DNA of 64,000 nucleotides from DASPKT01 sp035626475 (GTDB lineage: Bacteria; Pseudomonadota; Alphaproteobacteria; Azospirillales; Azospirillaceae): assembly GCA_035626475.1 (NCBI GenBank), contig DASPNP010000066.1:1-64000 (forward strand). The letters are read 5' to 3'. The number at the start of each line of letters is the position of its first letter. Position 1 is the first letter of the stretch. Of this stretch, positions 34,863-43,386 are shown piece by piece. A program made the position numbers and the translations under genes. Below the pieces are notes generated by a model. The model saw only the letters and a list, made by a program, of their open reading frames with translations. It ran no database searches and was not told where the DNA came from.

Positions 34863-35732
34863 TCAGCCCTGCATGACCAGCGTGTTCCACTCGCCGATGC
34901 GGTAGCGGCGGAGCAGCTTCAGGCCCTGGGCGCGGTGGGCGGCGACGACCAGCTTCTCCTGCCGCGCCAGCAGGCCCGACAGGACGCAGATGCCGCCCGG
35001 CCGCAGATGCGCGCGCAGGTCCGGCGCCATCCGTGCCAGCGGGCGGGCGAGGATGTTGGCGACGATCAGGTCGTAGGGCCCGCGCTCGCGCACGATCGGC
35101 GTCTCGTAGCCGTTGCCGTGGCGGCAGGTGACCAGCTTGTGGACGCGGTTCAACTCGGCGTTCTCCGCCGCGATCTCGATCGACAGGGCGTCGATGTCCA
35201 CGGCGGCCACCGGCGCCTTCCACATCTTGGCGATGGCGAAGGCGAGGATGCCGGAACCGCAGCCCATGTCGAGCGCGTTGTCCAGCTTCATGCGCTTGTG
35301 CAGGTCCGACAGCGCGCGCAGGCAGCCCTGGGTCGTGGCGTGCTCGCCCGAGCCGAAGGCCATGGCGGCCTCGATCAGCAGGCCGACGCAGCCGGCCGGG
35401 ACCGGCTTCTTGTGGTGGCTGCCATGGACGAAGAAGCGGCCGGCGCGGATCGGCGGGAAGCTGAGATAGGTCTGCGTCACCCAGTCGATGGGCGGCAGCG
35501 GCTCCATCTCCAGCACCGGGTCGGGGATGCCGCAGGCGGCGGCCAGCACGGCGACGCGGGCGACCAGGCGCACCTGGTCCGGCTCGCCGAAGTTGGTGCC
35601 CTCGATCAGCCAGTTGCCGCCTTCCTCCAGCTCGAAGGTGGAGACGGCGTCGACATGGTCGGTCATGACCTCCGCGAAGGGCGCCACATACGCCTCCGGC
35701 ACGGTCAGCGCCACGCGCCACATCCCGTTCAT
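34863..35732 (-). CDS. prmA: Ribosomal protein L11 methyltransferase PrmA
   Basis: SAM-dependent trimethylation of ribosomal protein L11. After an N-terminal substrate-recognition domain, the methyltransferase core shows AFGSGEHATTQGCLRAL, the SAM motif NALDMGCGSGILAFAIA, VDIDALSIEIAAENAELN and the catalytic-site DLIVANILARPL. ATG at 35732 is chosen because GGAGG lies 7 nt upstream; TTG at 35738 is the alternative. 289 aa. Confidence 0.94.
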   Translation of the reverse strand: MNGMWRVALTVPEAYVAPFAEVMTDHVDAVSTFELEEGGNWLIEGTNFGEPDQVRLVARVAVLAAACGIPDPVLEMEPLPPIDWVTQTYLSFPPIRAGRFFVHGSHHKKPVPAGCVGLLIEAAMAFGSGEHATTQGCLRALSDLHKRMKLDNALDMGCGSGILAFAIAKMWKAPVAAVDIDALSIEIAAENAELNRVHKLVTCRHGNGYETPIVRERGPYDLIVANILARPLARMAPDLRAHLRPGGICVLSGLLARQEKLVVAAHRAQGLKLLRRYRIGEWNTLVMQG

Positions 35733-35873
35733 CCCCAAGCCTCCGACCCGACCACAGAAATTCGCCCGGGACCAAGCGCCCGGGGCGGACCTTCAATAGC
35801 TTCTTTCGGCCGATCTCTCAATGATCGGGGCCGCCGCTCCAGGCTGCCATGCGCGGCGTTGGTCCGCGCCGGC

Positions 35874-35903
35874 TTGAGCCCATATCCCCGGGCGGCGTAG
35901 ACT
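35874..35903 (+). promoter_or_regulatory. candidate hemB promoter
   Basis: TTGAGC (35874-35879), 18 nt, TAGACT (35898-35903), about 32 nt before the hemB ATG. Confidence 0.45.
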
Positions 35904-35935
35904 CCGCCGCGACACAAGCACCAGTGGACCCGACC

Positions 35936-36952
35936 ATGGCCGACCGTACCGCCCTTCCCGCCGCCGGCGCCTATCCCCGGCAGCGTCCCCGCCGTAACCG
36001 CGTGGACGGCTGGACCCGGCGGCTGGTGGCGGAGACGCGGCTGTCGGTGGACGATCTGGTCTGGCCGGTCTTCGTGGTCGAGGGGGAGAACCGGCGCGAG
36101 CCCATCGCCTCCATGCCCGGCGTGGAGCGGCTGTCGCTGGACCTGCTGACGCCGGCGGTGGCCGAGGCCGCGGACCTCGGCATCCCCTGCGTCGCGCTGT
36201 TCCCGGTGCTGGACAATGCCGGCAAGACCGAGGACGGGCGCGAGGCCGCCAATCCCGACAACCTCATGTGCCGCGCCATCCGCCATCTGAAGCGCCAGCT
36301 GCCCGGCATGGGCATCCTGGGCGACGTGGCGCTGGACCCCTACACCAGCCATGGCCATGACGGGCTGGTCCGCGACGGCTACGTGCTGAACGACGAGACG
36401 GTGGCGGTGCTGACCGCCCAGGCCCTCGTCCAGGCCCAGGCCGGGTGCGACATCGTCGCGCCCTCGGACATGATGGACGGCCGCGTCGGCGCCATCCGCG
36501 ACGTGCTGGAAGCGCACGGCCAGAGCCTCACCCGCATCTGCGCCTACGCCGCCAAGTACGCGTCGGGCTTCTACGGCCCCTTCCGCGAGGCGGTGAACAC
36601 GGCGGGCCTGCTGAAGGGCGACAAGCGCACCTACCAGATGGACCCGGCGAACGCCGAGGAGGCGCTGCGCGAGGTGGCGCTGGACATCGCCGAGGGCGCC
36701 GACATGGTCATGGTGAAGCCCGGCCTGCCCTATCTCGACATCGTGCGGCGCGTGAAGGAGCGCTTCCAGGTGCCGACCTTCGCCTACCAGGTCAGCGGCG
36801 AGTACGCGATGATGAAGGCGGCAGGATCCAATGGCTGGCTGGATTACGACCGGGTGCTGCTGGAGACGCTGCTGTCCTTCCGCCGCGCCGGCGCCGACGC
36901 GGTGCTGACCTACGGGGCCGTGGAGGCGGCACGCCTGCTCCGCCGGGATTGA
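35936..36952 (+). CDS. hemB: Delta-aminolevulinic acid dehydratase (porphobilinogen synthase)
   Basis: Condenses two 5-aminolevulinate molecules to porphobilinogen in haem synthesis. Catalytic lysines lie in YAAKYASGFYGPFREAV and MVMVKPGLPYLDIV. The metal site reads DVALDPYTSHGHDG, the Asp-type (Mg/K) version without the three zinc cysteines. ATG at 35936 (MADRTALPAAGAYP). 338 aa. Divergent from prmA. Confidence 0.96.
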   Translation: MADRTALPAAGAYPRQRPRRNRVDGWTRRLVAETRLSVDDLVWPVFVVEGENRREPIASMPGVERLSLDLLTPAVAEAADLGIPCVALFPVLDNAGKTEDGREAANPDNLMCRAIRHLKRQLPGMGILGDVALDPYTSHGHDGLVRDGYVLNDETVAVLTAQALVQAQAGCDIVAPSDMMDGRVGAIRDVLEAHGQSLTRICAYAAKYASGFYGPFREAVNTAGLLKGDKRTYQMDPANAEEALREVALDIAEGADMVMVKPGLPYLDIVRRVKERFQVPTFAYQVSGEYAMMKAAGSNGWLDYDRVLLETLLSFRRAGADAVLTYGAVEAARLLRRD

Positions 36953-37078
36953 TCATCGCGCTGAAGCGATTCCTAACGGCTTAGGTCTTCGTCGCATTTC
37001 CCGGAAGGCCCCATCCGCAGTAATGGTTAACCGCGCTTCCCCGAGGCGTGATACGCGGACCAGCGGAGCCTTTTGCAC

Positions 37079-38962
37079 ATGCCCGAGCAGATCTACATCG
37101 TCCGTGACGGCGGCGCCTACAGCTGGGACGTCAAGTCCGGACTGCGCTACCTGCACTATGTCGATCCCGCCCAGTTCGGCGCCGGCGCGAACGGCTTCCG
37201 GGGCGGCATCGACCTGGCCGATGTGGACCGCGACGGCCGGGCCGAGGCGGTCTACCGCACCGGCGACGCGGCCCTGACCATCGTCGATTACGACTTGGCG
37301 GGCGCGCCGTCGCTGCGGAGCCTCACCCTGCCGCAGCCCGACTCCTTCCCCTCGACCGGCCTGCGGATCGGCAACGAGATGGAGGGAACGGTCGGCGCCT
37401 TCGACGGGCTGATCGTGGAGTACCGCCAGGCCGGGGTGAACCATGGCACGGCGGTGAGCTATTCCACCTACCGGCAGGTGAACCCGGCGACCGGGGAGCA
37501 GGCCAACTTCTACAGCCGCTTCGACAGCGCCTTCATCACCGGCGAGCGGCTGATCGCCGTCGGCGAGTTCACGGGCGACCTCGTGCCGGACCTGATCTAT
37601 TCCCCGAGCAACGCCCAGGGCTCGCCCTCCGAGCTGATGCTGCGCAGCGGCGGCGGGCGCAGCGGGGAATTCATCAATCTCGGTCCCGGCACCTCGATCG
37701 CCGGCGTCGGCAACTTCTCCGGCGGCACGGCGCGGGAGGAGGTGCTGCTGTTCGACAGCGCCAACCGCCAGCTCATCCTCTGGGATCCGGCGAAACAGTC
37801 CCAGGGCTTCACGCCCCTCTTCCCTCTGGGCGAGGGCTGGGCCGTCGCCGGCACCGGCGACCTGACCGGCGACGGCATCGACGACATCCTGGTCAACTAC
37901 CGCACGCCGGCCGGCGCGCAGCCGACCACCACGCCGGGCAACACCGTCTATTTCGACCCGGTGAACAAGGCGTTCGGGTTCGTCGGCATCTTCGACCGGT
38001 TCGAACTGCGCGACATCGCGCCGGTGCTGACCGCCGCCAGCAAGCCGCAGGGCGCGGAGCGGCTGGTGCTGTACCGGGCCGATGGCATCTACACCTGGAA
38101 GGTCGGCGACGCCGCCGCGACCTACAACCACCATATCGACGGCAGCCGCTTCAACGGCGGCACGGCGGCGGACATCGACGGCGACGGCCGCGGCGAGGTG
38201 GTCTACGCGCTGCGCCCGAGCGGCGGCGACGGCTACCGCTACATCGCCGGGTCCCTCTCCACGCTGCCGGGTCAGGACCGGATCACGAACTTCACCACCA
38301 TCGCCGCGCCCGTGCAGGGCGATCCGGGGATCTTCGCGCCGGAGCAGTTCGCGCTCCGCTCCGCCGGCGACCTGGGCGGCGGGGCCGGCGACGAGCTGGT
38401 GCTCCATCGGACCCAGGCCCGGAGCACGACCGGCAGCGGATCGCTGTCGATCGTCAGCGCCACCGTGGAATCCCTCGACCCGCTGAGCGGCAGCCGGAAC
38501 GTCCTGGTGCCGAGCCTGGCGAGCAGCGCCTTCGCCGTGGGCGACTTCGACGGACAGGGGACGGACGATCTCGTCTATTTCGGTGACGGCGGCGCGCGTC
38601 TCCGCACCGCCGCCGGCGACAGGATCATCGCGGCCGGCAGCGTCCTGCCGATCACGGCCGGCAACTTCACCGCCGGCAATGTGACCGACGAGATCCTGCT
38701 GTTCGATCAGGGGACCAGCCGCTTCAGGCTCTACGATCCGGCCAGCGGCACCTTCTCCGACCCGCGCGGCTTTACCCCGGGGGATGGCTGGATCTTCGGG
38801 GCGGTCGGGGACCTGACGGGCGACGGCTTCGACGAGGTGGTCTACACCACCCCGCAGGGCGGCGTCCGCTACTGGGACCCCGTCGCCGGCCGCACGACGC
38901 AGGTGGCGGCGCTCGCCGATTTCCAGGTGGTGGCGGTGGGCCTGCCGGGCGAACCGGGCTGA
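37079..38962 (+). CDS. large FG-GAP/VCBS-repeat beta-propeller protein with tandem duplication
   Basis: 627 aa, no Sec signal peptide or membrane helix. About nine FG-GAP units with calcium-type Asp loops: DVDRDG (48-53), EFTGD (163), NFSGG (212), DLTGDG (261-266), DIDGDG (365-370), DLGGG (431), DFDGQG (489), NFTAG (529), DLTGDG (578-583). Three matched pairs are offset by exactly 317 residues, so residues about 1-310 and 326-627 are a tandem duplication. ATG at 37079. The motif GAYSWDV / GIYTWKV starts each half. Possibly exported by an unconventional or type I route; ligand unknown. Confidence 0.78.
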   Translation: MPEQIYIVRDGGAYSWDVKSGLRYLHYVDPAQFGAGANGFRGGIDLADVDRDGRAEAVYRTGDAALTIVDYDLAGAPSLRSLTLPQPDSFPSTGLRIGNEMEGTVGAFDGLIVEYRQAGVNHGTAVSYSTYRQVNPATGEQANFYSRFDSAFITGERLIAVGEFTGDLVPDLIYSPSNAQGSPSELMLRSGGGRSGEFINLGPGTSIAGVGNFSGGTAREEVLLFDSANRQLILWDPAKQSQGFTPLFPLGEGWAVAGTGDLTGDGIDDILVNYRTPAGAQPTTTPGNTVYFDPVNKAFGFVGIFDRFELRDIAPVLTAASKPQGAERLVLYRADGIYTWKVGDAAATYNHHIDGSRFNGGTAADIDGDGRGEVVYALRPSGGDGYRYIAGSLSTLPGQDRITNFTTIAAPVQGDPGIFAPEQFALRSAGDLGGGAGDELVLHRTQARSTTGSGSLSIVSATVESLDPLSGSRNVLVPSLASSAFAVGDFDGQGTDDLVYFGDGGARLRTAAGDRIIAAGSVLPITAGNFTAGNVTDEILLFDQGTSRFRLYDPASGTFSDPRGFTPGDGWIFGAVGDLTGDGFDEVVYTTPQGGVRYWDPVAGRTTQVAALADFQVVAVGLPGEPG

Positions 38963-39043
38963 GTCTCCCTACCCCTATCTCGCGATGGGCCGCCGGCCTG
39001 CCTCCCGCGTTCCTCCTGAGAGGGAAGCGCGGGAGGCGGCGGC

Positions 39044-39559
39044 GTGGCGGCGAGGGTGGTGCTGTTCCTGGTTCTGTCGGTGGTGGGCCTGGCGGGCTGC
39101 GCGTCACGCCATGACGAGGTCGCGCTGGGACGGCCGGCCGGCGTCGCGGAGAACACCGAGCTGGACGCCCGCGCCATGAAGCCGCTGGCCGCCTGGGTCG
39201 CCGCGCGCATGGGCATGGCGGAGCTGCCCCTGCCCCGCATGGTCGCCAGCCGCGGCGCGCTGGAGGTGACGGACCGCCGCATGAACCTGGCGCGGGCCGG
39301 CGAGCGCATGCGGGCGCTCTACACGCCCGGGCTGATCGTGGTGGCGCCGGAGAGCTGGGCCGCCGACGACCCGGTGGAGCTGAGCTTCGTCGTGCATGAG
39401 CTGGTCCATCACGCCCAGACCCTGCTGGGGGTGCAGGCGCCCTGCCGGCTGGCGCTGGAGGCCGACGCCTACCGGCTGCAGAACGCCTGGCTGATGGAAC
39501 AGGGCCGGCCGCCCCTTTACGACCCGGCCTGGATCGAGGCGCGCTCGGCCTGCCGCTGA
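39044..39559 (+). CDS. DUF6647-like lipoprotein with HExxH motif
   Basis: 171 aa. N-terminal lipoprotein signal VVLFLVLSVVGLAGC with the lipobox LAGC. The motif HELVHHAQ (from VVHELVHHAQTLLG) is an HExxH zinc-metalloprotease signature; two further cysteines (APCRL and RSACR near the end) could pair. GTG at 39044 after GGGAGGCGGCGGC. A peptidase role is inferred from the motif alone. Confidence 0.78.
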   Translation: MAARVVLFLVLSVVGLAGCASRHDEVALGRPAGVAENTELDARAMKPLAAWVAARMGMAELPLPRMVASRGALEVTDRRMNLARAGERMRALYTPGLIVVAPESWAADDPVELSFVVHELVHHAQTLLGVQAPCRLALEADAYRLQNAWLMEQGRPPLYDPAWIEARSACR

Positions 39560-39620
39560 TCGCTACCCGGCTTAGTCTCCGAGCAGCGGCTTTTTGACGG
39601 CTCATCAGGCTGAACTGCCG

Positions 39621-39753
39621 TCCCCTCTCCCAGGGGGAGAGGGACAGGGAGAGGGGGTACGGGAATGCGGAGCGGAGGCAAACGTCGAGGACGTGCGCTC
39701 TTCCCCTACCCTCTTACCCCCTCACCCTAACCCTCTCCCCCTGGGAGAGGGGA
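39621..39753. repeat. family C-like inverted repeat, copy 3
   Basis: Arms CCCCTCTCCCAGGGGGAGAG (from 39621) and CTCTCCCCCTGGGAGAGGGG (to about 39751) are inverted copies, each also palindromic, around a core with ATGCGGAGCGGAGGC. Fills the space between the lipoprotein gene and the convergent hydrolase gene. Confidence 0.65.
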
Positions 39754-39760
39754 CAGTCGC

Positions 39761-40777
39761 TCAGGTTCCGGCGCTTTCGGAACTCCGCCGCTGAGGCAGG
39801 CGGCGCAGGAAAACGGCCAGGCAGCGGTCGCTCCAGACCCCACCCTCGCCGTGGAAGCCGACATGGCCGCCGCCGGGCGAAAGCAGCGGCGTCAGGTGGG
39901 GGTTCGACGCCCAGTCGAAGGACAGGTAGGCGTCCGGCGGAATCCAGGGATCGTCCAGCGCGTGCAGGACCAGTGTCGGCACGCGGATGCGCGGCAGGAA
40001 GCCAAGCGCCGAGTTCACCGCGTAATACTCCTCCGCCCCGCTCCAGCCGTGGCGCGGGCCCACCAGCAGATGGTCGAAGTCCCAGGTGGTGCGCGACTTC
40101 AGGATGGCGTCGCGCCATCGCGGGTCGAGCGGCGGCCGGCAGGCCAGGGCCAGCGCCTTCATCTGGCGCAGCATGCGGTCGTGGTAGACGCGGTTGGCCG
40201 GCCGCAGGAAACGCTGGGCGCAGCCCGACAGGTCGATGGGGGCGGAGACGGAGAAGCCGGCCAGGACGGGCACCGGGAAGTCGTTCTCGCCCAGGAACTT
40301 CAGCGCCGCGTTCCCGCCCAGCGAATAGCCGCCCAGCACCACCCCGTCGCGCGTATCGGCGTCGCCCAGGAGCGACAGCACGCGCCTGATGTCCCCGGTG
40401 CGACCGGCATGGTAGTGCTCGGCGCAGAGCGGGGCGCTGGGACCGGCGCCGCGCAGGTTCAGGCGCAGGACCGGATGCCCCTCCGCCAGCAGCGCCGCCG
40501 CGGTGGAGCGGACATAGGGCGCGTCCTCGCAGCCGGTCAGCCCGTGAAGCAGCACCGCCAGGGGCCGCCCGGACGCCCGCTCCGGCCGGTGCAGCGCGCC
40601 CAGCAGCACGTCGCCGGTGCCATCATCCATGTCGAAGTGCCGCCGCTCGCCCAGGGGCAGCGGATGCTCCGGCCGGCGCAGGAAGTTGCGCAGGGTCTGC
40701 AGGTGCGGCCCATGCCAAGGGAAGCGCGCGCGGAACTCGGGAAAACCGTCCGCCGGGGAGTGCCGTCCGTCAGGCAT
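39761..40777 (-). CDS. YheT-family alpha/beta hydrolase
   Basis: 338 aa. The opening PEFRARFPWHGPHLQTLRNF is typical of COG0429/YheT proteins. Oxyanion region LLHGLTGCEDAPYVRS, nucleophile elbow GGYSLGGNAALKFLG, Asp in ALDDPWIP and His in SPGGGHVGFHGE are in order. Start overlaps the neighbouring hydrolase gene by 8 nt. Substrate unknown; esterase activity is likely from the family. Confidence 0.85.
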   Translation of the reverse strand: MPDGRHSPADGFPEFRARFPWHGPHLQTLRNFLRRPEHPLPLGERRHFDMDDGTGDVLLGALHRPERASGRPLAVLLHGLTGCEDAPYVRSTAAALLAEGHPVLRLNLRGAGPSAPLCAEHYHAGRTGDIRRVLSLLGDADTRDGVVLGGYSLGGNAALKFLGENDFPVPVLAGFSVSAPIDLSGCAQRFLRPANRVYHDRMLRQMKALALACRPPLDPRWRDAILKSRTTWDFDHLLVGPRHGWSGAEEYYAVNSALGFLPRIRVPTLVLHALDDPWIPPDAYLSFDWASNPHLTPLLSPGGGHVGFHGEGGVWSDRCLAVFLRRLPQRRSSESAGT

Positions 40778-41639
40778 GGCGCAGGAAGTCGGCGACGGCG
40801 GCGATCTGCGACGCCTCCATCAGCGCCGGGGCGTGGCCGGTGTCCGGCACCGTGACCAGGGTCGCCTTCGGCCCCTCCTTGCACATGCGCTCCGCCGTCT
40901 CCGGCAGCAGCAGGTCGGAGGCGCCGCCGCGGATCAGCAGCACCGGGCAGCGGATGGCGTTCCACACCGGCCAGAAGTCGACGTCGCCGATCGGGGCCGT
41001 GCTGAAGATCCGGGCGATGCCGGGATCGTAGGCCAGCCGGTAGGAGCCGTCGGGCTGGCGCACGGTGGAATGGGTGGCGAGGTGCAGCCACTGCTCGTCT
41101 GTCAGCTTGCCGAACCCCTCATAGTTCGTGCGCATCGAGAGCACGACCTCGTCCAGCGAGGCATAGACCGGGTCCTTGCCGACATAGAGCGCCAGCCGCT
41201 CCAGCGCCGCCTTGGGCACGAAGGGGCCGACATCGTTGATGACCAGCCGGCGGATGGGCGAGTTCGGCTGGGCCGCGAGCAGCATGCCGATCAGGCCGCC
41301 CATGGAGGTGCCGACCCAGTCGACGCTCTCCACGTCGAGGCGCGCCAGCAGCCCGGCCATGTCGGCCAGATACTGCGGATAGCCGTAGAGGTCGGGGTTC
41401 GCCAGCCGGTCGCTACGCCCGCGCCCCACCACGTCGGGGCAGGCGACGCGGACGCCCAGCGCCCCCGCCAGATGCTCCGCCAGCAGGTCGAAGTCGCGGC
41501 CGTTGCGGGTCAGCCCGTGGACGCAGACGACCGTGCGCGGCCCCGTGCCCCATTCCGTGTAGGCGATGCGGTGGAAGCCGGTGGCGGAGAGGCCGAGAAA
41601 GGAGCGCTCGGCCGGGGCGCTGTGCGTCAGGGCGGTCAT
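40770..41639 (-). CDS. alpha/beta hydrolase
   Basis: 289 aa. HGLTRNGRDFD (oxyanion), WVGTSMGGLIGMLLA (nucleophile Ser elbow), GGASDLLLP (acid) and PDTGHAPALM (His) form a complete triad. Resembles the broad epoxide-hydrolase/haloperoxidase-like group; no specific substrate can be named. Probably co-transcribed with the YheT-like gene that follows with an 8-nt overlap. Confidence 0.85.
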   Translation of the reverse strand: MTALTHSAPAERSFLGLSATGFHRIAYTEWGTGPRTVVCVHGLTRNGRDFDLLAEHLAGALGVRVACPDVVGRGRSDRLANPDLYGYPQYLADMAGLLARLDVESVDWVGTSMGGLIGMLLAAQPNSPIRRLVINDVGPFVPKAALERLALYVGKDPVYASLDEVVLSMRTNYEGFGKLTDEQWLHLATHSTVRQPDGSYRLAYDPGIARIFSTAPIGDVDFWPVWNAIRCPVLLIRGGASDLLLPETAERMCKEGPKATLVTVPDTGHAPALMEASQIAAVADFLRHA

Positions 41640-41743
41640 GGGGTCCGTGGTAGCACGGGGCCGGGCGGAGGTGAACCCCGGCTTAGAGGCTGGCCCGCCT
41701 GACCGCCGGTCGTAGTGCTCTCAGCACTGGCAGCGTTAAGGCT

Positions 41744-41867
41744 GTGCGTCCTTCGACAGGCTCAAGATGAGGAGGTGGGTGCTGCTCCCGGCCAAGCCGG
41801 CGAGTGCGGGAAGCCAGGAGTGCCTGGCATTCCCCTTCCCTCATGCTGAGCTTGTCGAAGCACGCAC
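41744..41867 (-). repeat. dispersed inverted-repeat element, family B copy 2
   Basis: Read on the minus strand it begins GTGCGTGCTTCGACAAGCTC, contains AATGCCAGGCACTCCTGG and ends CCTGTCGAAGGACGCAC, so it is the 34690-34811 element in the opposite orientation. It occupies most of the 256-nt gap 41640-41895. Confidence 0.8.
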
Positions 41868-41895
41868 CACGGGCCAGCTTCGTTCAAGCTTTCCC

Positions 41896-43077
41896 TCACG
41901 CCGCCCGTGCGTGCGGCGGGGCGATCATGTGGCTCTCCGGTTCGAAAGCCGGGTCCTGCACCGTCACGAAGCGGCCGGCGAAGAAGCCGTTGAAGTTGGT
42001 GCGGGTGGCGGTGGTGTAGGCGCCGGCCTGGCCGATCTCGATCCAGTCGCCCTCGCGCACGTCGGACGGCAGCATGTAGGGGCCGGGCAGGTTGTCCCAG
42101 CAGTCGCAGGTCGGGCCGAACAGCGACATGGGCGCGGGCTCCCCCGTCGCCTCGCCGCCGGGGCGGATGACGCGCATCGGGAAGACGATGCCCGGGAACT
42201 TCAGGTCGGCCAGGCTGCCGTAGAGCCCGTCATTGACGTAGAGATGGTCGCCGCGGCGCAGCTCCACCTTCACCACCAGGCTGGCGCCCGCGGCGACCAG
42301 GCCGCGGCCCGGCTCCGCCCAGAGCTTGCAGTCGGCCGGGCGGTCGATGAACTCCAGCCCGGCGCGGATCGCCTCCATGTACTCCGACAGCGGCGGCGGC
42401 TCGGAGCCGACATAGCGGGTGGGGAAGCCGCCGCCCACGTCCAGCACCGCCGGGGTGACGCCAGCCTGGGACAGGCACTCCGACGCCAGGCGCAGCGCGG
42501 CCGTATAGCTGCTGGGCATCAGGCATTGCGAGCCGACATGGAAGGAGATGCCGGCGCGCAGGCCGCGGGCGTCGGCCGCCTTCAGCAGCTCCGCCCCCAA
42601 CTCCACGCTGGTGCCGAACTTGCCGCCGAGGTCGTAGACGGCGGCACCGCGCGCGGTGGCGAGACGCACGACGATGACCACGTCTCGGGCGCCGCCGGTC
42701 TCCTGCGTCACCTTCTCCAGCTCGTCCGGATGGTCGACGACGAAGTGGCGGACGCCATGCCGCTCATAGGCGGCGCGGATGGCGCCGCGCTGCTTGACCG
42801 GATGCATGAAGTAGCAGCCGGCGGCGCCCATGCGGCCCTTCACCGTCTCGATCTCGACCAGGCTGGCCGTGTCGAAATGCTTGATGCCGCCCTGGATCAG
42901 CGCGTCCAGCACGACCGTCTCGGGATTGCACTTCACGGCGTACAGCACGTCGCCCGGGAAGGCCGCCACGAAGCGCCGGGCGGCCTCGGTCAGCACGTGC
43001 GGGCGGAAGCAGTAGACCGGCTCTTCCGGTTTCAGGGCGGCCACCATCGCGGCGGCGTCGGCATAGGTCGGCAGCAT
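41896..43077 (-). CDS. type III PLP ornithine/lysine-type decarboxylase
   Basis: 393 aa, fold-type III (alanine-racemase-like) decarboxylase making putrescine or cadaverine. PLP Lys in DVLYAVKCNPETVVLD; HVGSQ motif in ISFHVGSQCLMPS; GGGFPTRY phosphate site; LWAEPGRGLVAAG; active-site Cys in FGPTCDCWDNL. The GPTCD pattern fits ornithine/lysine decarboxylases more than diaminopimelate decarboxylase. ATG at 43077 (MLPTYADAAAMVAAL). Divergent from an aldehyde dehydrogenase. Confidence 0.88.
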   Translation of the reverse strand: MLPTYADAAAMVAALKPEEPVYCFRPHVLTEAARRFVAAFPGDVLYAVKCNPETVVLDALIQGGIKHFDTASLVEIETVKGRMGAAGCYFMHPVKQRGAIRAAYERHGVRHFVVDHPDELEKVTQETGGARDVVIVVRLATARGAAVYDLGGKFGTSVELGAELLKAADARGLRAGISFHVGSQCLMPSSYTAALRLASECLSQAGVTPAVLDVGGGFPTRYVGSEPPPLSEYMEAIRAGLEFIDRPADCKLWAEPGRGLVAAGASLVVKVELRRGDHLYVNDGLYGSLADLKFPGIVFPMRVIRPGGEATGEPAPMSLFGPTCDCWDNLPGPYMLPSDVREGDWIEIGQAGAYTTATRTNFNGFFAGRFVTVQDPAFEPESHMIAPPHARAA

Positions 43078-43386
43078 GGGCGTTCCGTCGCGGGAAAAGG
43101 GGGTGCCGGGTCGGCGTCTGTCCTTCTTATGCCCGCGTGCCAAGGCGTTGAGAAGATGCCCGGAAAGAAAGAATGGAAGCTCATCCGTAAGGGCTCCCCA
43201 TGCCCACTTCCCAAGGTCACGACGCGCGCCCGCGCAATTTTCTTTCCACACCCTGACGACCCCGCCGAATCGCTTCCGGCCATGCCGGAGGGTGGGGTTC
43301 CCGGCGGCGTGCCGGGCTGCTACAAGACCCGCCGAACCGGCCCGGCGCATCCGCCAGAGGCCATAAGAGACTAGGAGAGGACGCCC
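43078..43386. other. 309-nt divergent intergenic region
   Basis: Separates the decarboxylase (minus) from the aldehyde dehydrogenase (plus) and must hold both promoters. I see CTAGGAGAGGACGCCC before the dehydrogenase start, and a TTGGCACG box on the minus strand that lacks a matching -12 element. No gene or clear operator seen. Confidence 0.5.

Noticed and set aside
37021..37035. ATGGTTAACC as a CtrA site before the FG-GAP gene
   Set aside because: It contains a TTAACCAT half-site, but there is no second TTAA at 7-nt spacing, and short TTAA words are weak evidence alone.
43114..43135. Sigma-54-like TTGGCACG box upstream of the decarboxylase
   Set aside because: The -24 part fits, but the -12 element lacks the GC dinucleotide at the right spacing.
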